The notes beneath the pieces are model-generated. The model was not told where the DNA came from and did not search any database. It was given only the letters and a program-made list of their open reading frames with translations. Of a stretch of DNA of 62,000 bases, positions 43,408-54,636 are shown one piece after another. A program made the translations under genes and the position numbers. Position 1 is the stretch's first letter. The number at the start of each line of letters is the position of its first letter. Source of the DNA: Strigamia acuminata (lineage: Eukaryota > Arthropoda > Chilopoda > Geophilomorpha > Linotaeniidae); the NCBI GenBank assembly GCA_949358305.1, contig OX442314.1, positions 39,812,581-39,874,580 on the forward strand, given 5' to 3'.

Positions 43408-46400
43408 ACGCCTACCGCCTCGGAAAATGAACTAACACCATCTCAGATTTTAGATGAATTTTTAAATACCCAGATTAAATTAGAATTAGAAAATAATTTA
43501 GTATTTCCAAAAATTGATGTTTCCAGTTTAAGGCTTGTGCTGCAAAATGAAAACATCACTGAAGAATTTTTTAAAGAAAAAGTTCAACAAATAAAAGTTG
43601 ATTGGGAATCTAAAATAAAAGATGCTGTTACTTTACTAGATGGAAAAGCTAGGCCCACACCTGAAATTGTTGAAAGGTCAGGTAAAATTGATTTACCTGG
43701 TCTTGATGAATGCATTGAAAAATTAATGGCTACAACGCTAGTCACTAATGATTTATTGGACGAATTACCATTGGATCCGCCAATAGAAATTAAGCCACCG
43801 CGACGTTTTAAATGCAAGTACGCGGACATACCAAACAGCAATGATTTGCCGACGATTCGATTGCAGACGGCAAACGGTATGATAACAGGGATGTTAGACT
43901 CTGGAGCTAATCGAAGCTTCATGGCCTACTCCGTAGTAATTTCGCTGAAACTGGAAGATGAAATTCGACCAATAGGACCGGATGTGAGAGTTACGACTGC
44001 TTCAGAAGATGTAGTCCCTGAAGGGACTCTCCTACTTTCTTTTGCATGGACACACGGGATGTTAAGTCATCCATTCATAATTTTAAGAAATAAATATCCT
44101 ATTATTTTATTAGGATGTGATTTCATGAATCGACTCAATATTCAACCAAATCCTAAGACCATGTCTTGGAATTTTGTCAAGTCTTTGAAAGAAGATTTAC
44201 CTTTTGTTCCTCAAGCGATTCTTGATCGTTATCAAGAGTTTCTTGATCCACCCGAAGAAATCATGAAACGCGACTTTATTAAAGCAAATCACATGAAAGC
44301 TGGTTCCGCCACTGCATGTCAAGCTAAAGTTGCCGATGAAGAAAATATAGTACAAAGACTTGTTAGCGATGCTAATTTGTCAATGGAAAATAATTTAATG
44401 CTTGAAAAAGTATTAAAGAAACATGAAAAGATTTTATCACGCCGACCAGGTAGAACACACCTCGTTAGGCATGAAATTAAACTGGACACTAAAGTTCCTA
44501 TTAGAGTTCCGTTTAAAAGCGTAAATCCACAGAAACGTGAAATTATCCGTCAAATCTGTCAAGATATGTTGGATAATGGGTACGTCGAACAAGCCACTGG
44601 AGACTATGGAATGCGAATAGTTCTAGTGATGCGTCCGGATTGTGATCCAAGACTCTGCATTGATTTTAGACCACTCAATGCACATACATTATACGACCCT
44701 CCTCAAATGCCCAGCATTGAGGAAATCTTGCGAGAACTCGGAAGGTTTGAATGGGTCACAACAATAGATTTGTCAAAAGGCTATTGGCAGATAGAGGTTC
44801 ATCCGAACGACCGTGCTAAAACTGCATTTTGGAGCCCTTTGGGTCGACTACAATTTCGAGTCATGCCCTTTGGTCTCGTAAATGCGCCGTCAACTTTCCA
44901 GAAGTTAATAGAAAAAATTTTGGGGGACGCCTATCGAAAATTTGCATGGGCATACCTCGATGATATAATCATTATATCTAAAAATTTTGAAGAACACATG
45001 ATTCATCTGGAAGAAATTCTGAGTAAACTTGAAAATGCAAATCTTCATGTTCATCCAGAAAAATCGAAATTTGGCAGAAAAGAATTAACTTTTCTTGGTT
45101 ACAAGTTAAGTGTTCAAGGAGTTAGTGTCGACCCTAAAAAAGTCGCCGCCATTAAAGAAATGCCAGCTCCTTCAAATTTGAAAGAGTTGCAAAGGTTTTT
45201 GGGAATGGTGAACTTTTTTCACCGATTACTTAAAAATCTGGCAGTAATGACAGAACCTCTACGTCCTTTACTCAAAAAGGATGTGGAATTTATTTGGTCA
45301 GAAATTCATCAAGAAGCTTTTGATCAAATAAAAGATGCTTTAACGAATGCAGAAACAATGGCCATGCCTGATTTGACAGAACCATTTATTGTGCATACCG
45401 ACGCCAGCAGAAAAGGACTAGGCGCCGCGCTTATGCAAATGAGAGAAATCGATGATCAAAATATCGAAGTGCCTTGTGTTTATGCCAGCAGAAGTTTACA
45501 ACCTGCTGAGATAAATTACAGCGCCACAGAATTGGAGTGCCTAGCGGTAATCTGGGCATTACGTAAATTTCGACATTATTTGGAATTTACAACATTCATA
45601 GTAAGGACTGACCATCAAGCATTAAAATGGTTGATGCAGTTGGACGAACCTGCTGGAAGGTTAGCGCGTTGGCAAATGGAGCTAATGCGCTACTCTTTCG
45701 AAATACAATATATTAAAGGTCCACTAAATGTTTTAGCGGATGCTTTATCCAGATCACCGATTGATAAACCAGAAAATCCTGAAGATGATGGAGATAATGA
45801 CGAATTATTATCTTACTGTCCATCACCACAACGAAAATGGAAAATGGGAAAATTCCATGAGCTTCCTGTCTCCACATTAGAGGAAAAGGAAGATCATGAA
45901 TTCGTCAACTATTGGACTAAAATTTATGACTCCTCTGAGGAATCAGATGACGTCATAAGAGCGCAAATTTCAAGGAAATTCCAAGTTCCTTCGTCAAATG
46001 TTTTAATAAAAGCATTTGTCGCCAAAATTGTAGAACGTCTTGATTGTGAACCTCCCACAAGGGAAGACATAATCAAGGCCCAAAAAGAAGATAAAGTTTG
46101 CCAATTGATGCGTAATTTTTTAAATTGTAATCAATTTCCGCCTGACGTCACAACGCGACTCCAGAGGAAACAATATAGAAAACACGCAACCACCTTCTTA
46201 ATTGAAGATGACTTATTAATGCAATTTCATCCCACAATGTCTGATGAATTGGGGGAGGATGGGAGAGCACTCAAAGTTTTTGTACCTCAGACATTGAAGT
46301 ATAAAATTATTTGGCTGATGCATGGCCACCCACTTTCTGGCCACCCAGGAATTGCAAGGACTCTTTATCGAGCACGCCGAATTTATACCTGGAAAGGCAT

Positions 46401-47847
46401 GAAATCGGACATTACGAGATTCATTCGACATTGTGAGCGTTGTCAAGCTTGCAAACCTCGAACGAAAGGACAAATTGAAGCAGCGCAAATGGGTCCTTAC
46501 AGCCCATTTGACTGTCTAAGTGTTGATTTGACCGGCCCAAAACCTCGGACGCGCAAAAACAACACACATATTTTAGTCATACTTGATGTGGCAACTCATT
46601 GGCCAGAATTATATCCAATGTGTAACCCCACTGCTGGAAAAGTAGCAAATTGCATTTATCACCTTTCCATGAGCATGGGATTCCCTCGTAAAATTATTTC
46701 TGACAACGGCCCGCAATTTCGTGCCCAAGTCTTTAAAAAATTTTGTGAAAAGTTCAAGATGGTTCCAACACCAACTTCAACGTATCACCCACAAGCTAAC
46801 CCGGTTGAAAGGGTTAACCGTGACATCAAATATTTGGTTGCAATTTATTCATCTGTTCATTCCAAATGGGACGAATATTTGCGTGAATTTGCATTTAGTT
46901 TGAGAACTACGGTGACGAGAGGAAGAGACTTCTCTCCCGCATTTCTTAACTTTTTTCGCGAACTCAGAGTACCTTGGGATCCAAGAATACCTGAAGGAAT
47001 TTTGGTCGTAGATCCAAAAAACCCACATTTATACGTGCAAAAATTAGAAGCCGTTATCGCCGAAACATATCAGCACATGATGTCGCACGTGTTAGATTTG
47101 CGTAGACGAGTTAATCTTAAAAAAGAAGGTGAGAAGTTCTCCAATTTTAAATTAAACGATTTAGTTTGGAGAGATTCTCATGTTTTGTCGAGCGCTGCCC
47201 GCGGCATTGCAGCTGGCATCGCTGATAAAAGAACAGAACCTTATGTAATAACCAAAGTATTACAGGGAGGTTCAGTAGAATTGAGAAAGCTAGAAAATAA
47301 CGAAATATTTCCAGCTGTCCATTCGTCTGAATTAACTCCGTATTTCCCGAGTTTCGACCAGGAAGTATGGTTAGAAGGCGAAGAAGTCGGTCAAAAGACT
47401 GAAAATATAATTAATACGTTAGATGACGATGAATTAAAGAAAATACCTGTCGATAATTCATCCAAACCACAAATGGAGTCAGACCTCGTGAATAACGACG
47501 TTGAACTTCGTGACAGTTTCAAAAAGCTTGAAATTGCTAAAAAAATAAATAAAAAGGTGTTTTTAGAAAAGAAACAAAAAACATCTGAAATAAAAGACTC
47601 ATCTGACTCAGTCTCCGATGACAATGAAGACGGCGATTTAAATACAATAAATCCCTCGCCGACAAAGAGATATAATCTTCGGACTCGTAAACCGAGAGGA
47701 AAAAACAACATGTGTCTTCTCCCCTCGATAACCTCGAGATCCAGGGATCAGCCGTATGACGTAAGGAGCAATTCCTCAAGCCATACTCAAACCAATCAAA
47801 CAGTAAGATTGGATGACGTCACTAACAGCGACGTTACCCAAACGTAA
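43369..47847 (+). CDS. pol: Ty3/Gypsy Pol: protease, reverse transcriptase, RNase H, integrase
   Basis: The frame is read by -1 frameshift from gag; the first possible non-ATG start is GTG at 43399. Residue numbers count from that GTG. Aspartic protease LDSGANRSF (about 165), reverse transcriptase with IDLSKGYWQIE and YLDD (about 518), RNase H with HTDAS (about 666) and the TDHQALKWL end, integrase zinc-binding HGHPLSGHPG...CERCQAC (about 974-1018), then the catalytic DDE set SVDLTGP (1041), SDNGPQF (1100) and PVERVNRD (1135). A Lys/Asp/Ser-rich tail follows. The frame is uninterrupted over about 1,480 codons, so the element may be young. Order RT-RH-IN marks Ty3/Gypsy (Metaviridae). Confidence 0.95.
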   Translation, partial: KLVSAHPDGLVDATPTASENELTPSQILDEFLNTQIKLELENNLVFPKIDVSSLRLVLQNENITEEFFKEKVQQIKVDWESKIKDAVTLLDGKARPTPEIVERSGKIDLPGLDECIEKLMATTLVTNDLLDELPLDPPIEIKPPRRFKCKYADIPNSNDLPTIRLQTANGMITGMLDSGANRSFMAYSVVISLKLEDEIRPIGPDVRVTTASEDVVPEGTLLLSFAWTHGMLSHPFIILRNKYPIILLGCDFMNRLNIQPNPKTMSWNFVKSLKEDLPFVPQAILDRYQEFLDPPEEIMKRDFIKANHMKAGSATACQAKVADEENIVQRLVSDANLSMENNLMLEKVLKKHEKILSRRPGRTHLVRHEIKLDTKVPIRVPFKSVNPQKREIIRQICQDMLDNGYVEQATGDYGMRIVLVMRPDCDPRLCIDFRPLNAHTLYDPPQMPSIEEILRELGRFEWVTTIDLSKGYWQIEVHPNDRAKTAFWSPLGRLQFRVMPFGLVNAPSTFQKLIEKILGDAYRKFAWAYLDDIIIISKNFEEHMIHLEEILSKLENANLHVHPEKSKFGRKELTFLGYKLSVQGVSVDPKKVAAIKEMPAPSNLKELQRFLGMVNFFHRLLKNLAVMTEPLRPLLKKDVEFIWSEIHQEAFDQIKDALTNAETMAMPDLTEPFIVHTDASRKGLGAALMQMREIDDQNIEVPCVYASRSLQPAEINYSATELECLAVIWALRKFRHYLEFTTFIVRTDHQALKWLMQLDEPAGRLARWQMELMRYSFEIQYIKGPLNVLADALSRSPIDKPENPEDDGDNDELLSYCPSPQRKWKMGKFHELPVSTLEEKEDHEFVNYWTKIYDSSEESDDVIRAQISRKFQVPSSNVLIKAFVAKIVERLDCEPPTREDIIKAQKEDKVCQLMRNFLNCNQFPPDVTTRLQRKQYRKHATTFLIEDDLLMQFHPTMSDELGEDGRALKVFVPQTLKYKIIWLMHGHPLSGHPGIARTLYRARRIYTWKGMKSDITRFIRHCERCQACKPRTKGQIEAAQMGPYSPFDCLSVDLTGPKPRTRKNNTHILVILDVATHWPELYPMCNPTAGKVANCIYHLSMSMGFPRKIISDNGPQFRAQVFKKFCEKFKMVPTPTSTYHPQANPVERVNRDIKYLVAIYSSVHSKWDEYLREFAFSLRTTVTRGRDFSPAFLNFFRELRVPWDPRIPEGILVVDPKNPHLYVQKLEAVIAETYQHMMSHVLDLRRRVNLKKEGEKFSNFKLNDLVWRDSHVLSSAARGIAAGIADKRTEPYVITKVLQGGSVELRKLENNEIFPAVHSSELTPYFPSFDQEVWLEGEEVGQKTENIINTLDDDELKKIPVDNSSKPQMESDLVNNDVELRDSFKKLEIAKKINKKVFLEKKQKTSEIKDSSDSVSDDNEDGDLNTINPSPTKRYNLRTRKPRGKNNMCLLPSITSRSRDQPYDVRSNSSSHTQTNQTVRLDDVTNSDVTQT

Positions 47848-48057
47848 CTTCCGGTATTTGAACTGATCACTTCGCGTCTGAGTTCACTTCGATCTCACAC
47901 GTGTGCTAAGTGCTCATCCCCAAAAAACCAAAAGCGAAACAACTGGATTATTTCAACGGGATTCTTCAATTGTAAGTAGTTTTTTCTTTGGAATTTTCCA
48001 AGGAAAAACTAATAAATTAATTTTCGTTTTTCTTTTCCATTTGGATTAGTCGTTCAA
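47848..48057 (+). promoter_or_regulatory. Leader of the third ORF with an intron
   Basis: A GT-AG intron (47972-48049, gtaagtag to ggattag) lies just before the ATG of the third ORF. This implies either a spliced subgenomic RNA or an internal promoter. Which one is not visible. Confidence 0.5.
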
Positions 48058-50897
48058 ATGGAAGGAGAGGAACCGAAAGAAGGAAGCGAAGCCGGCGCCA
48101 ACAGCCTCGAATTAGAAACAAATTCGACGCTGCTTGGTTCCGCAAACACTTCGAATGCATCCGTGGATGTCACCGAAGAGTCCGCCGAAGCGTCCGCTGA
48201 AGCTCAAGCCGCTCTAGCCGACGCTGCTGCCCGTTTGCCAGTCACGCCGTCTCAGCCCCGACTTCGAGGAGGCCTATTCGCCGATCCAAACGGCGAAACT
48301 CGTGCACAGAGACACGACCGGGTAAATAATTTAAAATAAAATTACTTTTCAGTCATGAAAAGTAATTAAAAGTGCATTTTCACTCCGAAAAAGCAAAAAG
48401 TTCGTTGGTAACGCCTTCGCAAGAAGACGCCGCCATTATTATCATCAGATGGCGCTGTGTCTCATTTTTGAGGCGTTGCTACGGTAACGCTCCAAACACT
48501 GAAACATAGCCGTCGGAAACAACGTTTTTTACGATTTTTCAAATATTTTGAAAAAAAATTTAATGAATCTAAACTGTCGAATGAAATCTCACCCGTGATT
48601 TTATTCACTGAAAATTCGGAAATAATTATTTTACACGAAAAAATGGATTTTAATTATTTCTTCGAATATTTTTACAGATTATCCAGCTTCGGGAGACGCA
48701 TCTCGAACTACACCCCGATGTTCCGACCGCTCCTGGTGTCTGGCGACACGCATTGCCGCCAGAAATCATAAAGTCGAAAGGACGACTGACGTTTTGGGCG
48801 GCCCGACACAAATTCTCCAAGGCCTTAAACAAGCGATGGGGAACGAAGTTTCGGATCGCCTATTTAATCGATGGATTCGGTCATCGCGACGCCCTCGAGT
48901 GGGCAATGAAGCGCGACACCTTCGGACCACTGCGAAACGTGTTGCTCGACTTCGCCTTCACAGTGATCGCACAAGAAACGCGAGACCATCGCCGTTACTT
49001 CAACGCTCCTGCGTGGGAGCGTCGACAGATTTTGGAGGACATTTTCCAACGCTTGGATCAAACCAAGGCCGAGGTTGTACGCCTCTACAACGAATCTTTC
49101 CGTGTAACAACGGACGGAAAGAAACGTTGGGTGCCGACATGCCAGTCGGAGATGCATCAACTAGCCATGGGCGGATGTTTCCATGCAGATTTCGTGCCGA
49201 ACCCGTATCCAGAGCCTGAGCCCCGGGTACAGGTCGCTTCCACCATCCACGTGGTGCCACCGCGCTCCACGTCGAGGTCACGATCATCGAGGTCGCCCTA
49301 CAGTGGCCGTCGCTCCTCCCCAACACAGTCGTCGGGGGAAGGCGCCATTGGAGGGTTACCTCCACTCCAGAAGGCTCGTCATCGCTCACATCACCGACGC
49401 GAGCCGACGCCGCCGAAAAGACATTCGAAGTCCGTATCGAGACCCACATCCCGAAGCCGACCTCGAGTGCAATCGCATCAATCTTCCACGAGGAGTTCAC
49501 TCTCGTCGCGTGAAGAACGATCCAACGCTTCACAGCTTACCGCTTCCTCCTCCGGCCGGATTGACTGGTCGGACGAGATAGCGAAGGAAGATCAACGCAT
49601 CGCCGCATTGCAAGCCGGTCAGGGAGACGTTAACACCTCTTTGCCGTTCGCTTGCCGTCCAGTCACCAGCGACATGCGACCAGATCCATCGGTGCCCGTG
49701 CCACAAGTGACATCGGTCATCCGTTTTGAGGGATACGTCTCTCACGAACCATTTCCCGCACAGGAGTGCGCTGATCTCTGGAGGCGATTCTCATCGTTTC
49801 CCGAGACAGCCCAAACGATGTACCTCGCGCATCTGGACGAATACCAACTCGCTCAGATCCGCGAAGGTGAGAAGGAATGGCAATGGCTTGCGCGAGAGCT
49901 TACGTCGTGCAAGTCCGACAAGCAACTGCAACGGACGCTGCAGAAGATGAACAGGAAGTTGTCGGAGGGACTTCTTCGAATCCTGTTCCAAGGAGTCTTT
50001 CCCGACCCACAGATTGCTCTGGCCGCCGCCACTCGATTGTGGACCGTGCCGCTAGGGCTTCCACGAGCCTTGCTGGACGATTGGGAGTCAGTTCGCCCCG
50101 ATCCTCCAACGATGCTCGCCGAATTGACGCAACAAGCCGAGGCGACTGGCGAAACTCCGGCTGGATCCGCCATTCGACTACGGCAGGAATGGGCTGCGCT
50201 GAAGCAGCGACGCACAGCAGAACGAGCCACCGCCCGTCCCGCTGGCGCACCACCGTCATCCGCAGCTCCACTCCACGCTGCCATCACGGCAACGTCGAGT
50301 GTTTCCCGTGCGACCGAGGCACCGAGTTGCAACATCTCGTCTCCGATGGAATGGCTCGACAGCGACGATCGCGAGTTCGTCGTGCCTGTGGCCTGCGGTG
50401 CCAGACCAAAGACGCGCACCCCGGCTTTACGCAGATCCAGATCCCTCTCGATCTGCAAGAAGTCGCCGCCACCGCCGCCTCCTCCAAAGGATTCGCCGCC
50501 AAGAGATAGGGGATCGAGTATGGCCACCCACCTCACCGCCTATCAACGTTTGCGCTCATTATACGCCTTTTGCTACATAACGAGCGCAACGAAAACGATT
50601 CTCCAGAACAGCGAGGATTTATGCAACCGAGTCCTCGCGTGGCTGGAAAACCACATCAAGGAACAGCAGCCGTGGATCCTACATCAACGCCTGGTGTTCG
50701 CTCGAATTACGCCTCAGGACCCGCAGGAGTACTTCGAGATGGGTTTTGGACGAAGGGATGGTGTGGACCGCATCAAGCAAGTGTGGCTCCACATCAACCC
50801 TGGCTTCCGGTCAGGACCAAACGCCGGCCGACCTTTGTGCACCGTCACCGAGCACAAAGATCCAAACGATCATTCGACGGACATGTTGCCGAAATAA
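48058..50897 (+). CDS. Extra spliced ORF of the retroelement, Ser/Arg-rich, unknown function
   Basis: Exons 48058-48321 and 48678-50897 join in phase 0 (CGG|gtaaat ... ttacag|ATT) and give 827 residues. Order: acidic Ala/Ser/Glu N-terminus; a folded-looking region (about 90-240, with LTFWAARHKFSKALNKRW); an Arg/Ser-rich linker (about 255-370); an all-helical region (about 415-620); Pro run; and a final Leu/Trp-rich domain (about 680-815). It sits where env lies in some Gypsy elements but shows no signal peptide, transmembrane segment or fusion-like stretch, so env is unlikely. I do not recognise it. It lies before the polypurine tract, so it belongs to the element. RNA binding is a guess from the SR linker. 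Confidence 0.7.
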
Positions 50898-51055
50898 TTA
50901 GGGAACACGCCCGTTTATTAAAAATGATTCCTTTTTTATTTTTATATTGTAATAAAAAAGAATAAATATATATCCTGTTCCATTTTACTTTGAAACCTTG
51001 TGTATTTATTCCTATACTTACCTGTCTCTTTTTGGAAAAGAATAAGATTCTTTCT

Positions 51056-51609
51056 TAAAAGGGGGGGGAAGTGTGGTGACCTCAAATATTCCTATTTGAG
51101 TGCGCACCATATTTCCAAATTGTCTTATAAACATATTCAACAAACTTATATGTTTTGTTTCAATGTAAATTGAAATAAAACATACATTAATAAAATATAA
51201 AACAAGACACAATATTACCCAAATAATATTGTGTTTTGCAGCAAGTTTTGGCCCAGCAACAGCGTCAACCAATCGCGCTGCAGCGTGCATTGCTTTGATG
51301 ATGCTGCTAGGCGTGTGCCTGGGCGGAGCATCCCTTCCCCTCGCGCGTGCCCGGCTCGATTGTTGCACACGACCCGAAGGCGGCCGTGTGTGATCTTCAT
51401 GCAACTCGTCATCTGCGCAGCTTTTCTGAGCAGATTTAGAAGTGAGCCAAACGGTTTTGGCCCACTCTTCCCGCACTCTTGATTCCACCTCCAAACTGTT
51501 CACAACCGTGTCAAACTTCTGCCAAAACTGCAAAGTGTGATCTGTGATTCTTGGACGAATTGAGTTTCATCGCTGGTCTGTACCCACTGTACGGAATAGC
51601 AACTTTCTA
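51056..51609 (+). mobile_element. Polypurine tract and start of the 3' LTR
   Basis: AAAAGGGGGGGGAAG (51057-51071) is directly followed by TGTGGTGACC, a typical LTR start. AATAAA signals lie at about 51174 and 51189. The LTR's 3' end is not fixed, because no second copy is in the window. Confidence 0.65.
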
Positions 51610-51864
51610 GCTTGAATTACTACGAGTAATTTAAGCCATTTCTGTGTGTGAAACTAACATCGAGTTTACTCTGTTAGTTTGAAGGCTTTGTGTCGAGTTT
51701 AACTCCACAAGGCGAATTGTGTTAAGACGGATTGTTACGTCGAGCTTGCTCCGTAATAATCAAATCGCTGTGTGCAAGACGTATTCTCGTGTTGAGCTTG
51801 CTCCGCGAGGATTTTTAGTATATTTTAGCAAAGTATTTTAGCGTCGAGTTTACTCCGCTAAAAT
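51610..51864 (+). repeat. Array of stem-loops with conserved 12-nt loop and covarying stems
   Basis: Stems (loop between): 51651-51659/51672-51680; 51685-51692/51706-51713; 51730-51739/51752-51761; 51783-51791/51804-51812; 51835-51843/51856-51864. Each stem has 8-10 pairs and a different sequence. Loops are TCGAGTTTACTC (first and fifth), TCGAGTTTAACTC, TCGAGCTTGCTC and TTGAGCTTGCTC. A different 11-pair hairpin without this loop precedes them at 51611-51635. The loop itself can form GAG/CTC, leaving a two-base bulge. Confidence 0.85.
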
Positions 51865-52280
51865 CCCGCGCTCACACGACGCCATCGACGCCATTTTGGA
51901 GCCAACGGTCAACTGTGAGTGTCCAAGTACGAAGAGAAACCAGATCGACCCAGTCATTACACTTATTATTTCGCATTATATTCGGGTGTATTTAAAACGA
52001 TTAAAACAATCTAATTTTTCCTTTACTCTGTGTAAAATCATTCCCCTAGACAACCATTTGGCCACAGAGTAGAAGTCCTGTACGGCATCTCACCGACGAT
52101 TGCTTATTAAATTTATATAATTTAATAAGTAAAAACCCGGATCGCCGCAATGTGTGTTGTTAAAGTACAGAAAATACCTGCTAATACTAGGAAACATTGA
52201 ACTATGAACAGATAAGAATTATCTATTGTGGTCAAGAAGAGTAACTTCAATGTTAAAAAGCCAAAAATTGTGGAAAACTG
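51865..52280. other. LTR-side or flanking sequence
   Basis: No gene seen. The end of the retroelement probably falls here. Confidence 0.35.
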
Positions 52281-53015
52281 ATCACAGATGATAAGCTACC
52301 ACGTGGAGTACAAGGTCAAGCCAATTTTGATGCAGTTGAGAAAACATGGGACACTTGGGATGACTCAAATAATGTTGCATTGGACATAATTGTGAATTCC
52401 ATGTCTTCACCCCAAGTGATGAAGTACAGTGCTGAAGCCAATGCTAGGGCCTTGTCTGTAGCTGTCTTTAACTTATTTCGAGCAGTAAGTTATTTCTAAG
52501 TAATTTGGATATTTCCCAATGCTGAACCTGCAAGTTCAGTAGAAGGCTCTACCACTTTAGAAATAATATTCAATGTCTGTTTTGCTTTTCTCATAGCTAT
52601 TTCCAGGGTCCATCCATTTGGAACTTCACAAATTAAGTGGGACCTAACAACAGTCTTTACAAGAATGACGAGGATGATTTGGTTGGATACACGGATTCAT
52701 CGTGGAACTCTTGTAGCCTTGACGCCAAATCATTCGCCGGCTTTGTGACTATGATGGGCGGCACTGCCATCACTTGGCAAACCAAGAAATTGAAGCTCGT
52801 GTGTATGTCGACCTGCGAAGCTGAGTTTTCAGCTATGGTTGAACTTGGAAAAGAGGTTAGGTGGATAAAGAATTTCATGGAAGATTTAAACATCCGAGAA
52901 CCTCAACGACAAGCCTGCTATTGCGTTGACAAAAGATCCCATCTACCACGGAAGAATCAAACATTTTAATCGACGTGTGTCTTTCATCCGACAAGAAAGC
53001 CAAGAAGTAACTTGA
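52281..53015 (+). pseudogene. Ty1/Copia retrotransposon relic
   Basis: 52300-52490 resembles a Copia Gag N-terminal region (W-D-D-S-N-N-V-A-L-D-I-I...). 52637-52969 is the C-terminal RNase H: GYTDSSWNSCSLDAKSFAGF, GGTAITWQTKK, STCEAEFSAM and EVRWIKNF. The frame then shifts by one base near 52905 to continue as ALTKDPIYHGRIKHFNRR. Nearly all of protease, integrase and reverse transcriptase is deleted, so the copy is dead. Confidence 0.75.
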
Positions 53016-53145
53016 GGCAGCTCATGTGTCCATCGTAAAGCTAAAATCAAGACAGACCCACAGGAAGAGAAGACCGGAAACTTCACACGTGCAGAATATG
53101 AGCAACATTCTGTAGATTAAATAAAATGGTGAATTTAATGCTGCA

Positions 53146-53217
53146 ACCATTGTGAAATGCTGCAACCATTGTAAAATGCTGCAACCATTGTGAAATGCTG
53201 CAACCATTGTGAAATGT
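53146..53217. repeat. 19-bp minisatellite, four copies
   Basis: Unit ATGCTGCAACCATTGTGAA. Confidence 0.85.
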
Positions 53218-53931
53218 GTGTTAAACTAGGCAAGTCTATGCTCGATAATGCAACTGAAGAGTTTCGTATAAAGTTCAGTTCTTGATAGAAAGGTCCCCAC
53301 ATTTTCTTCAGTGTTTACGATAAATGCCAAAGAATTTGAAACAAAGGATAAATGTCAAAATGAAGTCAAAGTTAACCGCCATAGAATATGTGGCAAAAGA
53401 AACAGCTGAAAAATTAGAATTCCCCCCTGACTCGTGAACAACGATTACAAATACAAAACACCTTCAAGTGTCAATATGCTTGGGTAAGTAACTTTTTTAA
53501 ATTATTCTTTTGAATTATGCATAATTTTTTTTTGGAAAGCAAAATGCAACGTCCCGTTTATCGTACCTGCTGTTCCTCACTTGTGACTTGTGAGGAATCC
53601 CTAAACAACTGCATAAATACCCGGGATGAGGACAGCGTCTTCAGAGTATTTCAATGCCACAAAAACAACGAATAGTTAAAAGTTTTAAACTATTTTTAAC
53701 AGAAAATTCAAAGATTCATTATTTGAAGAAGCCTTTTCACAAAACGTAGTTTGTTTTTGTTTGTTTTGGTTTACGTGTTTTAAATGTTACATCAAAGTAG
53801 GATGTCACATTAAAGTGAACACCCAATGAAAAAAAATGTCAAAGAAAAGCAGGAAGAGAAAACAGTCAAGAGCCAAAAATCAACAACTGTATTTTTCAAA
53901 TTCAATTCAATCAAAAGAAAACATGGCAAAC

Positions 53932-54480
53932 AGAGCACACAGAAATGTTTTTGATGAAATGCAGGCTATTTTCAACAGAACAGAGCACAGAGGACACCAC
54001 CACCACCACAGAATCACCTGCCGCCACTTGCACCACACCAGTGGATGCACCGACAGCCAAGTGACAGGGAAATCCAGTTTGTGTATGGCCATGTGCTAGA
54101 ACGACTTGCCCAACAAACTGCACAGATAACATCATTAGAGAGACTTGGAATTCTCTCAAAACCATTTAGCCATGGTGCAGGAGCGACTCCGGATTGCAGA
54201 AACAGCATTAGCAAATCAACAACAGCAACAGTTTGTGCAACCGGAAGAAGTTATTTACACATCAGAAGATGAAGAGGAAGACCATCAGCTGCCGGTACAT
54301 CAGGTACCACCTCCACTTCCACATCAACCTCAAGAGTTAGACCCAAAAACACTAGAGGTCGATTCTACTGAAGATTGTGTCATCTGCCAGTATAACATGA
54401 AAAAAAAATGAAGTTGTAGTGAAACTAAACTGTAGAGACTCCTTCCACTATCAGTGTTTTTTGCAATGGGGTTGTGAGAA
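53932..54480 (+). pseudogene. RING-type protein gene, copy A, frameshifted and truncated
   Basis: Homologous pieces occur in three frames: MANRAHRNVFDEMQAIF (53932 on), EIQFVYGHVLERLAQQTAQI (about 54070-54130), then LAMVQERLRIAETAL, a Gln run and SEDEEED (54145-54411), ending EDCVICQYNMKK. One extra A in the A9 run at about 54402-54410 makes a stop; reading on in the next frame gives LNCRDSFHYQCFLQW, the middle of a RING-H2 domain. The last Cys pair is missing, because homology to copy B ends at about 54480. RING domains of this type are usually ubiquitin ligases; this copy is unlikely to work. Confidence 0.55.
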
Positions 54481-54636
54481 CGGATCTCGTACCGTACGAG
54501 ACTCGTTCGTGACCCATAATTCTCCGCGCCGACCAGTTCCGTTTCCGATTGTTTTCTCGAGACGAAGCACGCGTTTTTACTTTCTCCTTGAAAGCCAAAA
54601 ACCTCTTCTTTTTGTTACGAACAATCTGAGTTTTCT

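Noticed and set aside
49000-50536. Minus- and plus-frame shadows of 120-227 codons in the third ORF
   Set aside because: They overlap the longer, spliced, phase-consistent frame and have no features of their own.
48058-50897. Envelope gene of the retroelement
   Set aside because: No signal peptide, transmembrane helix or cleavage-like site is visible; the protein is hydrophilic and SR-rich.
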